The position numbers and the translations under genes are program-made. This document shows, piece after piece, positions 1-7,544 of a stretch of DNA of 29,094 nucleotides. Below the pieces are notes generated by a model. That model saw nothing but the letters and a program-made list of their open reading frames with translations. It did no database searches and was not told the origin of the DNA. Position 1 is the stretch's first letter. Each line of letters starts with the position of its first letter. The stretch lies in contig JAULZV010000009.1 of NCBI GenBank assembly GCA_032117135.1, forward strand, positions 1-29,094, read 5' to 3'. This DNA comes from JAULZV01 sp032117135. Its GTDB lineage: Bacteria; Patescibacteriota; Minisyncoccia; Phycocordibacterales; JAACPR01.

Positions 1-484
1 CTGGACAAAGCCCAGTGGTGGGAGCAAATTCACTGATGCGAGTCAATACAATGTCGATTATGACAGGATGTACATCAAACAGGTTGTTTGCATCCTCAAA
101 ATGGATCATCAATTGTTCCGGATATGACCATGCATGATCGACATATTGGATACCATTTACGTAAGACATGATCTCATCGAAAACAATATCCTCAAGACTT
201 TCTGTTTCCAGATACACATACTCCGGTTGAGTGGTGCTAACCATGATCGTCGAGTATTCTTCATCATCAACCACAAGGGTAATGGTTTTGAATACATCAT
301 CCCAATAGCATGCTTTTTCATCGAAAGCAAACTCGAGGTCTACTTGATGGATTTGCACATCTGCGTCTTCAACATCCAATTCGATTGTTGTGACATGCGT
401 CACCACAGCCGACTGTCCACTTGCCGTAGCAAGGGTGAAGACGAGCGCCGCCAGGAGCGCTCTGAGTGTTGTGTTCCAATTCAT
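1..484 (-). CDS. PEP-CTERM secreted protein, left duplicate, cut by window edge
   Basis: This is the first 161 codons of the same gene that is complete at 916-1497. The start ATG is at 484. The visible part has the signal peptide and most of the acidic secreted domain, and the reading frame is open to the window edge. The C-terminal sorting signal would lie outside the window. Because the upstream region is duplicated as well, this copy carries the same potential promoter. Whether two genes really exist or the contig end is mis-assembled cannot be decided from this sequence. Confidence 0.7.
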   Translation of the reverse strand, partial: MNWNTTLRALLAALVFTLATASGQSAVVTHVTTIELDVEDADVQIHQVDLEFAFDEKACYWDDVFKTITLVVDDEEYSTIMVSTTQPEYVYLETESLEDIVFDEIMSYVNGIQYVDHAWSYPEQLMIHFEDANNLFDVHPVIIDIVLTRISEFAPTTGLCP

Positions 485-670
485 CGTTTCTTTTGTTGGT
501 GTTGGTTTGTGTTTCCGCGCTTGAAATACGCTGAAAAGGAGAGAGACCCTTGTAAAGATCTTTATAATTAGAATGGTACTTTTTTTTGAAAATCTGTCAA
601 TCCACCCCCCCCTTTTTTTTTCCTTCACTGCTCCCCTCCCCTGCAACACCCCAATTATCGTGACGTTATC

Positions 671-761
671 TTATTCTACCATTGTTCGTGACTCAAACTG
701 CACAATCATATGTGTCCCGACTCCCTTAATTGATTCGACCGACAATGTACCGCCCATTTTT
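671..761 (-). pseudogene. Duplicated 3' fragment of the histidine kinase gene
   Basis: This 91-bp stretch duplicates the last 30 codons of the kinase gene at 1684-3042, including its TAA stop (671-673). It lacks everything upstream, because identity ends at 761. It is a passenger of the tandem duplication and should not be functional. Confidence 0.85.
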
Positions 762-915
762 ATGTACACCTGAAAGAGAAACAATAAGATATTCCGAGAC
801 AGCAGTACCAAATATTACACCAGAAGGTAACAGAGCGTGTACTTACACTATTAATAAAAAAATCCGTGAGCAGCGAGTGCGCATGGATTTGAAGGGGTAC
901 CGACGGTGATTCTCA
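762..915. other. Duplication junction and PEP-CTERM 3' flank
   Basis: This 154-bp stretch lies between the duplication junction and the stop of the PEP-CTERM gene. I see no gene, strong hairpin or promoter in it. If the tandem-duplication reading is right, the same sequence should occur once more just left of the window. Confidence 0.5.
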
Positions 916-1497
916 TCAATTTCTGTGGCGACGGAGGAGAAATGATGTGAGACCGAGACCGATAAGGATTGATGATGCAGGTTCGGGGATTTGGACCCTT
1001 ACAGATTGAACTCCTGGACAAAGCCCAGTGGTGGGAGCAAATTCACTGATGCGAGTCAATACAATGTCGATTATGACAGGATGTACATCAAACAGGTTGT
1101 TTGCATCCTCAAAATGGATCATCAATTGTTCCGGATATGACCATGCATGATCGACATATTGGATACCATTTACGTAAGACATGATCTCATCGAAAACAAT
1201 ATCCTCAAGACTTTCTGTTTCCAGATACACATACTCCGGTTGAGTGGTGCTAACCATGATCGTCGAGTATTCTTCATCATCAACCACAAGGGTAATGGTT
1301 TTGAATACATCATCCCAATAGCATGCTTTTTCATCGAAAGCAAACTCGAGGTCTACTTGATGGATTTGCACATCTGCGTCTTCAACATCCAATTCGATTG
1401 TTGTGACATGCGTCACCACAGCCGACTGTCCACTTGCCGTAGCAAGGGTGAAGACGAGCGCCGCCAGGAGCGCTCTGAGTGTTGTGTTCCAATTCAT
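916..1497 (-). CDS. Secreted PEP-CTERM sorting-signal protein
   Basis: This gene encodes a 193-residue secreted protein. Residues 1-26 form a signal peptide (charged/polar start, a Leu/Ala-rich core, then a small-residue site near GQSA). The middle is acidic and rich in beta-type residues, with two Cys. The C-terminus has a canonical PEP-CTERM signal: PEP at 171-173, a hydrophobic helix, then an RRHR basic end. In other bacteria this tail is recognised by exosortase, which processes the protein for surface or matrix export. No exosortase gene is visible here. The start is ATG 1497; an in-frame extension to 1662 would run through the A9G8 tract and is unlikely. Unlike its neighbours it has a long leader, with a possible TTATAA -10 about 80 nt upstream. 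The function of the central domain is unknown. PEP-CTERM proteins are unexpected in Patescibacteria, so transfer or contig chimerism should be considered. Confidence 0.8.
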   Translation of the reverse strand: MNWNTTLRALLAALVFTLATASGQSAVVTHVTTIELDVEDADVQIHQVDLEFAFDEKACYWDDVFKTITLVVDDEEYSTIMVSTTQPEYVYLETESLEDIVFDEIMSYVNGIQYVDHAWSYPEQLMIHFEDANNLFDVHPVIIDIVLTRISEFAPTTGLCPGVQSVRVQIPEPASSILIGLGLTSFLLRRHRN

Positions 1498-1774
1498 CGT
1501 TTCTTTTGTTGGTGTTGGTTTGTGTTTCCGCGCTTGAAATACGCTGAAAAGGAGAGAGACCCTTGTAAAGATCTTTATAATTAGAATGGTACTTTTTTTT
1601 GAAAATCTGTCAATCCACCCCCCCCTTTTTTTTTCCTTCACTGCTCCCCTCCCCTGCAACACCCCAATTATCGTGACGTTATCTTATTCTACCATTGTTC
1701 GTGACTCAAACTGCACAATCATATGTGTCCCGACTCCCTTAATTGATTCGACCGACAATGTACCGCCCATTTTT
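1014..1774. repeat. Right copy of the long tandem duplication
   Basis: This is the second copy of the 761-bp repeat. Here both genes are complete: the PEP-CTERM gene continues left to 916 and the histidine kinase continues right to 3042. It therefore looks like the original context and the left copy like the derived one. Confidence 0.95.
1605..1634. repeat. C8/T9 homopolymer tracts
   Basis: Eight C (1618-1625) followed by nine T (1626-1634) lie between the histidine kinase stop and the PEP-CTERM gene, with an identical tract in the left copy (605-621). Such runs are prone to slippage in replication and to sequencing error. Both copies have the same length here. Confidence 0.8.
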
Positions 1775-3042
1775 TCAACAAGTTGCTTGGTTATCCAAAG
1801 ACCAAGACCAGTGCCTTTGATATCTTGCGTATCACTATTTCGAATACGATAGAATTTTTCAAACAAGTGATCTCGTTCGTCCTCGCTCATTCCTACTCCC
1901 GTATCACTTACGCGTATTTGCATTTTTGTATCAACGGTAGTCAGACGCACTTTGACTTCACCTTGCTTTGTATATTTGATTGCGTTACCAATTATATTAA
2001 TAAGAACCTGTCGTAATCTATTTTCATCAGCAGTAATATGTCCGTGTACTAATCCATCTTGTTCTATGTTAAATTCAAGATTTTTTTCGCGTGCAAGTGT
2101 CACAAAATCAGGTGCCAGTTTTTTGATAAAATCAGGAACCAAAATATCTTGTTCTTCAAATTTCATACGGCCTTGTTGAATACGAGATACATCAAGCATG
2201 TCCTCTACAAGAAACACCAGCTGTTTGGAAGACATATCAATCCGACGAGAATATTCTTTGTATTGCTCAGGAATATCTTCTGCCTCGGTAATAAATTCAC
2301 TATACCCCCTAATTGCAGCAAGTGGGGTTTTGAGTTCGTGAGATGCCATCGAAATAAAATCATCCTTGAGTTGATCGACACTCTTGAGTTCTTCGTACAG
2401 TGTCGTGTAGTCAATAATTCGTGAATGTCTGAAAAACAAAAACATCACAAAGATAAGAATAATAATCAATATAAGCATTCCTCTTTGAATATTCTCTTCA
2501 ATCAAACGATCTGCTTCAGAAAGAGTTTGTGTTGTTTCGATAAGTCCAAATACTTCCCCGTCACGACTGAGTGCACGGTATGTTTGATACAAGCGTTCTG
2601 ATGAAGTTACAGCCTCAGTAGTATAAGAATTTTTAGCATCATTGAGAGCGAGTTGACCAACAAAAGATATTTCTTCTACTTGAGTACCCACCTTTGAAGA
2701 ATCAGATGAAGCAAAAACAGTATACCCTCCCTCTGTTTTTTTATAAAATGTAAAATCAAGTATTGTAGGATTTTGAACAATCAAATTACGGATAGCAGTT
2801 GTGACATCATCCTTGGTGGAATCTTCAAGGGTCACAAACTGTGAAAGTGAGTCTTGAATAGATCCAATACGAACATTAACAAGACGCTCTTGTGCATCCT
2901 GAGCAATCGCAATAAACATTTGCGCAATCACAAGAAAAGCAACTGTAATAACTCCAGCCACAAAAATAGTCCAGAATAACTGAGGGTTTTTCTTGATTCG
3001 TTGAAATATTCGTGCAAGTGAAGGAAAGTGCGACGAGAACAT
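1684..3042 (-). CDS. Membrane sensor histidine kinase
   Basis: This gene encodes a 452-residue two-component sensor kinase. TM helices at about 23-47 and 187-204 bracket an extracellular sensor domain (48-186) that looks like a double-Cache/PAS-like fold. The HisKA domain contains SHELKTPL with the phosphoacceptor His235. The HATPase domain shows the N box (N353, NAIKYT), G1 (DTGVGMS, 380-386), F box (FEKFYR, 394-399) and G2 (GTGLGLW, from 410), so all catalytic motifs are intact. The gene starts 6 nt after the preceding surface-protein gene and has no Shine-Dalgarno, so it is probably the last gene of the transketolase operon. No response regulator is adjacent. The only receiver in the window is at 14781-15215, and pairing with it is speculative. 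The last 30 codons are duplicated at 671-761. Confidence 0.93.
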   Translation of the reverse strand: MFSSHFPSLARIFQRIKKNPQLFWTIFVAGVITVAFLVIAQMFIAIAQDAQERLVNVRIGSIQDSLSQFVTLEDSTKDDVTTAIRNLIVQNPTILDFTFYKKTEGGYTVFASSDSSKVGTQVEEISFVGQLALNDAKNSYTTEAVTSSERLYQTYRALSRDGEVFGLIETTQTLSEADRLIEENIQRGMLILIIILIFVMFLFFRHSRIIDYTTLYEELKSVDQLKDDFISMASHELKTPLAAIRGYSEFITEAEDIPEQYKEYSRRIDMSSKQLVFLVEDMLDVSRIQQGRMKFEEQDILVPDFIKKLAPDFVTLAREKNLEFNIEQDGLVHGHITADENRLRQVLINIIGNAIKYTKQGEVKVRLTTVDTKMQIRVSDTGVGMSEDERDHLFEKFYRIRNSDTQDIKGTGLGLWITKQLVEKMGGTLSVESIKGVGTHMIVQFESRTMVE

Positions 3043-3048
3043 GTGTAT

Positions 3049-4353
3049 TTATTTTTTATCTAACTCACTTCGAAGCTCAACTACTACAGACCGAACACTT
3101 GAATGATTACCAGTCAGCATCATAGCAACAATCACTACACCAATCAGAAGTGCGAGCGTAATCAATATAAAATTTTCTTTCAAAAATCCCTGACTGTTTG
3201 CCGAAGTATTCAAATCGCCGATAATACCGATACTTGCCGCTTCGGCTGACTTGGTGAACAAAATAGGATTTGAACGTGCCACAATCTTTCCTGAATTATC
3301 TACAGTCGCCACAAATATTTGATGTTCACCATCTTCAAGTTCTTCTTCGAGCTCATAACTCCAAGCTCCAGACTCGGCTGTTTTGACCGTTACAATAATT
3401 GGAGTACTGTACACAAAAAGTGTCACGAAGCTATTTGGAATCGCCAATCCTTCCAGTCTTATTTTTTTGGCTGATTCACTAGATGATTGTATAAGTTCTA
3501 CTCGCTCAACAGTATATGATGATGTTACAAAAGACTCTCTATCTTCTCGAGGATCTTGATATTGCATTCGTTCTGATCGTTCACTCAAAGGATTAATACC
3601 TTGTCTGACCTTTTCTCCATCAGTCATATCTCCGGCCGTAGTCCGTGGATTACCTGGATCAGTCATGTAAATATACATTTCATCATAATCAGAAATACCG
3701 TCGCCGTCAGAGTCTTCGAACATCAAAATTCCATCTCGCGATTGAATCACTTCTTTTTTTTGAGCAAAAGTGAGTTCGAACCGAGAAAAAGATTCTCGAA
3801 TTTTTTGTTCTGCATTTTCAAATTGTACAGGTGTTTTTGATTCAGTTTGCAAATTAGTACGAATCGACTCAAGTGAAGTATTCACTTCTGATTTAAGCTG
3901 TTGTATCTTTTGAATTTCAGTTGGTTTAATTTCTTCAATAGTACGTGTTACATTTTCAAAGAGTTCAAGTCGCTCTGGGTCTATCGAGCGTTGTAATTGA
4001 AATGCAGGTATTTCTGATGTTTTACGAATTTCAGCAATAGATTGGTCGATATCAGTTTTTACACTTCTCTTAACTTCATCAATGAGAATTTCTTTTTCTT
4101 CATTTATTTCATTTACAGTCCTTGTAACTGTATCAATCGACTCGGTCAAAGCTTCTCGAGTAATCATCTCCTTATTGACCACTGTCGTGTTTTGAAGATT
4201 AGTTTTGATATCTTGAGAATCATCAGTCATGCGGATCAAATAGTCTTGTGCAAGTTTACCAAGTGGAGAAAACTCTTGAGCACCTAACACAATCGGAAGA
4301 CTTCCTACGACAAAGATGGCTGAAATGAAAATGCTGTATTGTAAATATTTCAT
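3049..4353 (-). CDS. Surface-anchored protein with calcium-binding repeat and Ig-like domain
   Basis: This gene encodes a 434-residue envelope protein. It has an N-terminal signal peptide (about 1-24, ending GAQ), then a long helical, probably coiled-coil region (about 30-210). A calcium-binding thrombospondin-type-3/EF-hand-like segment follows (DSDGDGISDYDE, about 214-225, then an NP-rich repeat to 253). Next is a beta-rich Ig/carbohydrate-binding-like domain (about 300-370), and a C-terminal TM helix (about 393-414) with a short basic tail. The layout suggests a protein anchored at its C-terminus with its body outside the cell. I chose ATG 4353 because it follows the transketolase stop in a TAATATG junction and starts right at the signal peptide. 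It is co-transcribed with the downstream sensor kinase and may be a surface partner for it, which is inference only. Confidence 0.8.
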   Translation of the reverse strand: MKYLQYSIFISAIFVVGSLPIVLGAQEFSPLGKLAQDYLIRMTDDSQDIKTNLQNTTVVNKEMITREALTESIDTVTRTVNEINEEKEILIDEVKRSVKTDIDQSIAEIRKTSEIPAFQLQRSIDPERLELFENVTRTIEEIKPTEIQKIQQLKSEVNTSLESIRTNLQTESKTPVQFENAEQKIRESFSRFELTFAQKKEVIQSRDGILMFEDSDGDGISDYDEMYIYMTDPGNPRTTAGDMTDGEKVRQGINPLSERSERMQYQDPREDRESFVTSSYTVERVELIQSSSESAKKIRLEGLAIPNSFVTLFVYSTPIIVTVKTAESGAWSYELEEELEDGEHQIFVATVDNSGKIVARSNPILFTKSAEAASIGIIGDLNTSANSQGFLKENFILITLALLIGVVIVAMMLTGNHSSVRSVVVELRSELDKK

Positions 4354-4354
4354 A

Positions 4355-5362
4355 TTATTTTTTTGATAAGACTTTATAGACCGCCGTGACAATTGCCTCT
4401 GCATCTAATTTATAAAAATGTATTAATTCATCCGGTGTACCAGATTGACCATATTCATCCTTCACACCAACAAATTCAATACGAGTTGGCAGTGCACCAG
4501 CCAAATATTCTGAGACTGCACCACCAAGCCCTCCTGCAATTTGATGTTCTTCTACGGTCACGAGAGCTCGAGAAGAAGCTGCGAGAGCATGCAATGCTTT
4601 TTCGTCTAATGGCTTGATTGTTGCCATATTTAGAACTGTAACTTTGACACCAGCATCATCCAATTGATGAGCAGCTTTGAGCGCTTCGTGCACCAATGCT
4701 CCACATGCAATGATTCCAACATCAATTGTTTTATGTTCACTTTCAAAATGAGACTGGAACAACACTTGTGCTTTACCTATTTCAAAAGGTGTATCAGGAG
4801 TTGTAATAACTGCGCTTTTGTCTCGAGCAAGTCTAATGTATGTAGGATATGGACTCAAAGCAGCTTGAAGTGTCGCCTTGCGTGCTTCATGTACATCACA
4901 TGGACAAATAACCTGCATACGAGGAAGTACACGCATAAGAGCGATATCTTCGAGTGCTTGGTGCGTCCCACCATCAGGCCCTACCGACACACCCGCATGC
5001 GAACCAGCGATTTTGACAGGTACATCGTTATAACAAATCGTAGTTCGAATTTGTTCCCAGTTACGCCCTGGTGAAAACATCGCATAACTTGAGATGAACG
5101 GAATTTTGCCCATTGCTGCCATTCCCGATGCAACCGACGCTAAATTTTGTTCGGTAATACCGACTTCGATAAATCGTTTTGGAAATGCTTTTGCAAATTG
5201 TTCCATGCGAGTTGACTCGGTTAGGTCAGCACATAGACCAACAATTCTCTCATCTTTTTGAGCAGCTTCGACAAGTCCATCACCAAACCCATTACGCAAA
5301 GGAACCTTTTCGACATCTGCATCGAACATATGTTCATTTAATTTGAGATCAGGATTAAGCAT
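4355..5362 (-). CDS. Transketolase C-terminal subunit
   Basis: This 335-residue protein is the second half of a split transketolase: the pyrimidine-binding and C-terminal domains. Visible landmarks are the Glu that activates thiamine diphosphate in VGITEQNLAS, the FISSYAMF segment, the SHAGVSVGPDGGTHQ loop, and the C-terminal VTVEEHQIAGGLGGAV segment. With the N subunit it would interconvert xylulose-5-P/ribose-5-P and sedoheptulose-7-P/GAP in the cytosol. The start is taken as ATG 5362, directly after the N-subunit stop in TAATATG. An in-frame ATG at 5377, overlapping the upstream gene, is the alternative. The two-gene arrangement is normal for archaea and many streamlined bacteria. The next gene begins one base after its stop. 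Confidence 0.95.
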   Translation of the reverse strand: MLNPDLKLNEHMFDADVEKVPLRNGFGDGLVEAAQKDERIVGLCADLTESTRMEQFAKAFPKRFIEVGITEQNLASVASGMAAMGKIPFISSYAMFSPGRNWEQIRTTICYNDVPVKIAGSHAGVSVGPDGGTHQALEDIALMRVLPRMQVICPCDVHEARKATLQAALSPYPTYIRLARDKSAVITTPDTPFEIGKAQVLFQSHFESEHKTIDVGIIACGALVHEALKAAHQLDDAGVKVTVLNMATIKPLDEKALHALAASSRALVTVEEHQIAGGLGGAVSEYLAGALPTRIEFVGVKDEYGQSGTPDELIHFYKLDAEAIVTAVYKVLSKK

Positions 5363-5363
5363 A

Positions 5364-6233
5364 TTATTGATGTTCACTAGTTATCGCGCCGTCGAGCGTT
5401 CGAAGAGCGGCTAAGGCTCGCTCACCTTCTTCTTTGTTTGGTGGTTTGCCATGCCAGACCGGTAACCTTTCAAATTCAGGAACGCCTTTGCCTGGAATAG
5501 TGTGGGCAATAATCACGGATGGTTTTCCAAAATGAGTTTTGGCTTGTGCAATTGCAGTATCTATCGCCTCAAAATTGTGTCCATCAATTTCTTGAACATG
5601 CCAATTGAAAGCCTTCCATTTGTCGGTAAGAGGATTGAGAGGCATCACATCTTCGGTATACCCATCAATTTGAATATTGTTTCGATCAACAATAGCGATG
5701 ACGTTGTGCAATTTTTCTTTTCCACCCAAAAACATTGCTTCCCAGTTTTGACCTTCTTGTAATTCTCCATCACCAAGCAAGCAATAAAAATATTTTGACT
5801 CAGTGACACCTTCATCAATACGATGAGCAAGTGCCATACCAATTGCTTGCGACAACCCACTTCCAAGTGGACCTGAACTCGTTTCAAGGAATGACAGAAA
5901 TTCGCGATGAGGATGACCTTGGAGTCGCGATCCTAATTTGCGTAGAGTGAGTAATTCTTTTTTCGAAAAATATCCCGCATGCGCCATTGTGGCATAGAGC
6001 ACGGGACAGATATGACCATTTGAAAGTATAAGACGGTCACGCTCTACCCAATCAGGTTTTTCAGGATCGTGTTTGAGTGCATAAAAATAGAGATAGGTAA
6101 AAATGTCAGCCATACCAAGTGGTCCAGCCGTGTGACCTGATCCTGCTTCAACAAGCATTTCAATAATAGATTTTCGGATCTGATTTGCCTTTTTTTGAAG
6201 TTGTTTTACTTTTGAATCCGAGATGTTCCCCAT
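5364..6233 (-). CDS. Transketolase N-terminal subunit
   Basis: This 289-residue protein is the thiamine-diphosphate-binding half of a split transketolase. It shows GSGHTAG (31-37), SNGH (71-74), GPLGSGLSQAIGMA, and the ThDP/Mg motif beginning GDGELQEG at 154 and ending at the VDRNN segment (about 182-186). The C-terminal part has the conserved HTIPGKGV. It pairs with the adjacent C subunit in the non-oxidative pentose phosphate pathway. ATG 6233 is chosen because an extended -10 box (TGGTATAAT) ends exactly 6 nt upstream. The six residues that could be added upstream would be encoded by the promoter itself. It is the first gene of an apparent operon of tktN, tktC, surface protein and histidine kinase. 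Confidence 0.95.
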   Translation of the reverse strand: MGNISDSKVKQLQKKANQIRKSIIEMLVEAGSGHTAGPLGMADIFTYLYFYALKHDPEKPDWVERDRLILSNGHICPVLYATMAHAGYFSKKELLTLRKLGSRLQGHPHREFLSFLETSSGPLGSGLSQAIGMALAHRIDEGVTESKYFYCLLGDGELQEGQNWEAMFLGGKEKLHNVIAIVDRNNIQIDGYTEDVMPLNPLTDKWKAFNWHVQEIDGHNFEAIDTAIAQAKTHFGKPSVIIAHTIPGKGVPEFERLPVWHGKPPNKEEGERALAALRTLDGAITSEHQ

Positions 6234-6239
6234 GGCAAA

Positions 6240-6248
6240 ATTATACCA
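6240..6248 (-). promoter_or_regulatory. Extended -10 promoter of tktN operon
   Basis: TGGTATAAT is followed by a 6-nt spacer (TTTGCC) and the ATG at 6233. Transcription would begin at or next to the start codon. No clear -35 is visible. Confidence 0.65.
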
Positions 6249-6271
6249 CAAGGATTTTTTTTGAATAAAAG

Positions 6272-6967
6272 TTATTCCACTTCTGGATTGACGATATCTT
6301 CAAAATCATAGAACGCATCGATGAGATTTTCTTGTTTAAAAAATGCACTTCCCATTACAAAATGATCGACGCCCGCATCCCGAAGTAGTTCAAGGGTATT
6401 CTCGTTCACTGATCCATCGACGGCAATTATTTTCTCAGGGTATGTTTTTTTGAGATCTCGCACTTGATCAAGTACTCGTTCATCAAATGGTTGCCCTTGA
6501 AATCCAACTTTCGAAATACCCATACATTGCACAACATCTACCATCTCAAGTAATTCAGGATAGTTAGTAGCACGCGCATCATTATCAAAAGCAAGTCCTA
6601 CTTCAACAAAATTCTCTTCTTTCACTTTTTTTAAAAATTCAAGTGGATTCTTGAGTGTTGCAAAATGAAATATCATTCGAGACGATCCGAGTTGCAAAAA
6701 TTGTTCATATACAAGTTCAGGTTCTCTAATCATCAAATCAAGTTCAAAATCAAGTTCTTTCCAAAATGGCATCCCCTCTTCTCCTGTTAGCATTTTTTCA
6801 AAATATATATCTGGTGTATGCGTATAAGGCCACGTCTTAGATTGAGTAAATTTCCCATCACATATATCAATTTGCACAAAATCAGTCGCACCGCTTGCAC
6901 GCTCGAGATGTTTTTCAAGATCAAAAAAATCTTTTGGTAATATGGCGGGGATGATGCGTTTTTTCAT
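6272..6967 (-). CDS. rpe: Ribulose-phosphate 3-epimerase-like protein
   Basis: This 231-residue TIM barrel matches ribulose-5-P epimerase along its length: IPAILPKDF (6-14), VQIDICDGKF (31-40), ELDLMI (75-80), FHFAT (100-104), GLAFD, QCMGIS...GFQGQPF (147-161), and VDGSV with the catalytic-type Asp184 followed by GSAFF. It would interconvert ribulose-5-P and xylulose-5-P. It is odd in its metal site. The two His that classical Rpe uses as metal ligands are Gln32 and Asp77, whereas Asp34 and Asp184 are kept. The start is ATG 6967, 7 nt after an extended -10 (TGATATGAT). Longer in-frame starts run into a heptamer repeat. It has its own promoter between gap-rpiB and the transketolase operon. Confidence 0.82.
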   Translation of the reverse strand: MKKRIIPAILPKDFFDLEKHLERASGATDFVQIDICDGKFTQSKTWPYTHTPDIYFEKMLTGEEGMPFWKELDFELDLMIREPELVYEQFLQLGSSRMIFHFATLKNPLEFLKKVKEENFVEVGLAFDNDARATNYPELLEMVDVVQCMGISKVGFQGQPFDERVLDQVRDLKKTYPEKIIAVDGSVNENTLELLRDAGVDHFVMGSAFFKQENLIDAFYDFEDIVNPEVE

Positions 6968-6974
6968 ATCTTTC

Positions 6975-6983
6975 ATCATATCA
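6975..6983 (-). promoter_or_regulatory. Extended -10 promoter of rpe
   Basis: TGATATGAT is followed by a 7-nt spacer (GAAAGAT) and ATG 6967. It supports the short rpe start and an almost leaderless transcript. Confidence 0.6.
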
Positions 6984-7003
6984 CACGAAAAAGCGGGCTT
7001 GGA

Positions 7004-7047
7004 CGGCATACGGCATACGGCATACGGCATGCAACATGCGACATGCG
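7004..7047. repeat. Heptamer tandem repeat upstream of rpe
   Basis: Units CGGCATA at 7004, 7011 and 7018 and a variant CGGCATG at 7025 are followed by degenerate units around 7034-7047 (ACATGCG-like). The array lies between the rpiB stop and the rpe promoter, about 20-65 bp upstream of the -10 box. It could be an operator array or a neutral microsatellite. Confidence 0.75.
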
Positions 7048-7060
7048 AGGAATTGTGCGC

Positions 7061-7543
7061 CTACTCGCTGTAATTATCGATCTGGTCAATCTTGGTAATG
7101 CGTCTTGCATGCTTTTCTTCTCCCGAAAACGCAGTCTCGAGCCATAGATCAATTGCTTCTAACGCTTCTTCTTCGCTCACAAAACGTGCGCCGATCGAGA
7201 GGACATTTGCATCATTATGATGTCTTGATAGTTCAATAATACTTTCGTCATGAGTTTTTGGTTCACCATAAAAAACAGTGGCTCGGATACCCTGTACGCG
7301 ATTGGCGACAATAGCTTCACCTTGACCTGATCCACCCAAAATAATTCCGCGAGAATGTTTGTCTTCGGTCACTGCGATAGCAACCGGCAATATAAAATCA
7401 GGATAATCATCTTCTGGATCAAGTTCATATGCTCCATGATCAACCACTTCAAAATGTTGGTGCTCAAGATGCGTAATAATAGCTTCTTTCAAATCAAACC
7501 CTGCATGATCACTCCCTATGTGTATTGTTCGTATGTCTTCCAT
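7061..7543 (-). CDS. rpiB: Ribose-5-phosphate isomerase B
   Basis: This 160-residue RpiB/LacA-LacB family enzyme interconverts ribose-5-P and ribulose-5-P. It shows GSDHAGFDLK (10-19), the active-site loop GGSGQGEAIVANRV (70-83), RHHNDANVLSIGAR, and the C-terminal RRI segment. The Cys that serves as base in E. coli RpiB is replaced by Gly. The loop instead has a Glu (Glu76), as in the mycobacterial subtype known to use Glu. ATG 7543 follows the gap stop in a TAACATG junction. A GTG at 7552, overlapping gap, is a less likely start. It is co-transcribed with gap. Confidence 0.93.
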   Translation of the reverse strand: MEDIRTIHIGSDHAGFDLKEAIITHLEHQHFEVVDHGAYELDPEDDYPDFILPVAIAVTEDKHSRGIILGGSGQGEAIVANRVQGIRATVFYGEPKTHDESIIELSRHHNDANVLSIGARFVSEEEALEAIDLWLETAFSGEEKHARRITKIDQIDNYSE

Positions 7544-7544
7544 G

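Larger units (their letters stand above)
1..761. repeat. Left copy of a long tandem duplication
   Basis: Bases 1-761 reappear at 1014-1774 with a constant offset of 1013 and no difference that I could find. Identity stops at 762/1775. The copy carries the 5' part of the PEP-CTERM gene, its upstream region with a C8/T9 tract, and the last codons of the histidine kinase gene. The simplest reading is a tandem duplication of a unit about 1013 bp long whose junction is at 761/762, with the left copy running off the window. An assembly error at a contig end would look the same. Confidence 0.95.

Noticed and set aside
1147..1584. 145-codon plus-strand ORF, present in both repeat copies
   Set aside because: It is antisense to the PEP-CTERM gene, its identity between copies only reflects the DNA duplication, and its sequence is Cys/His-rich without a family pattern.
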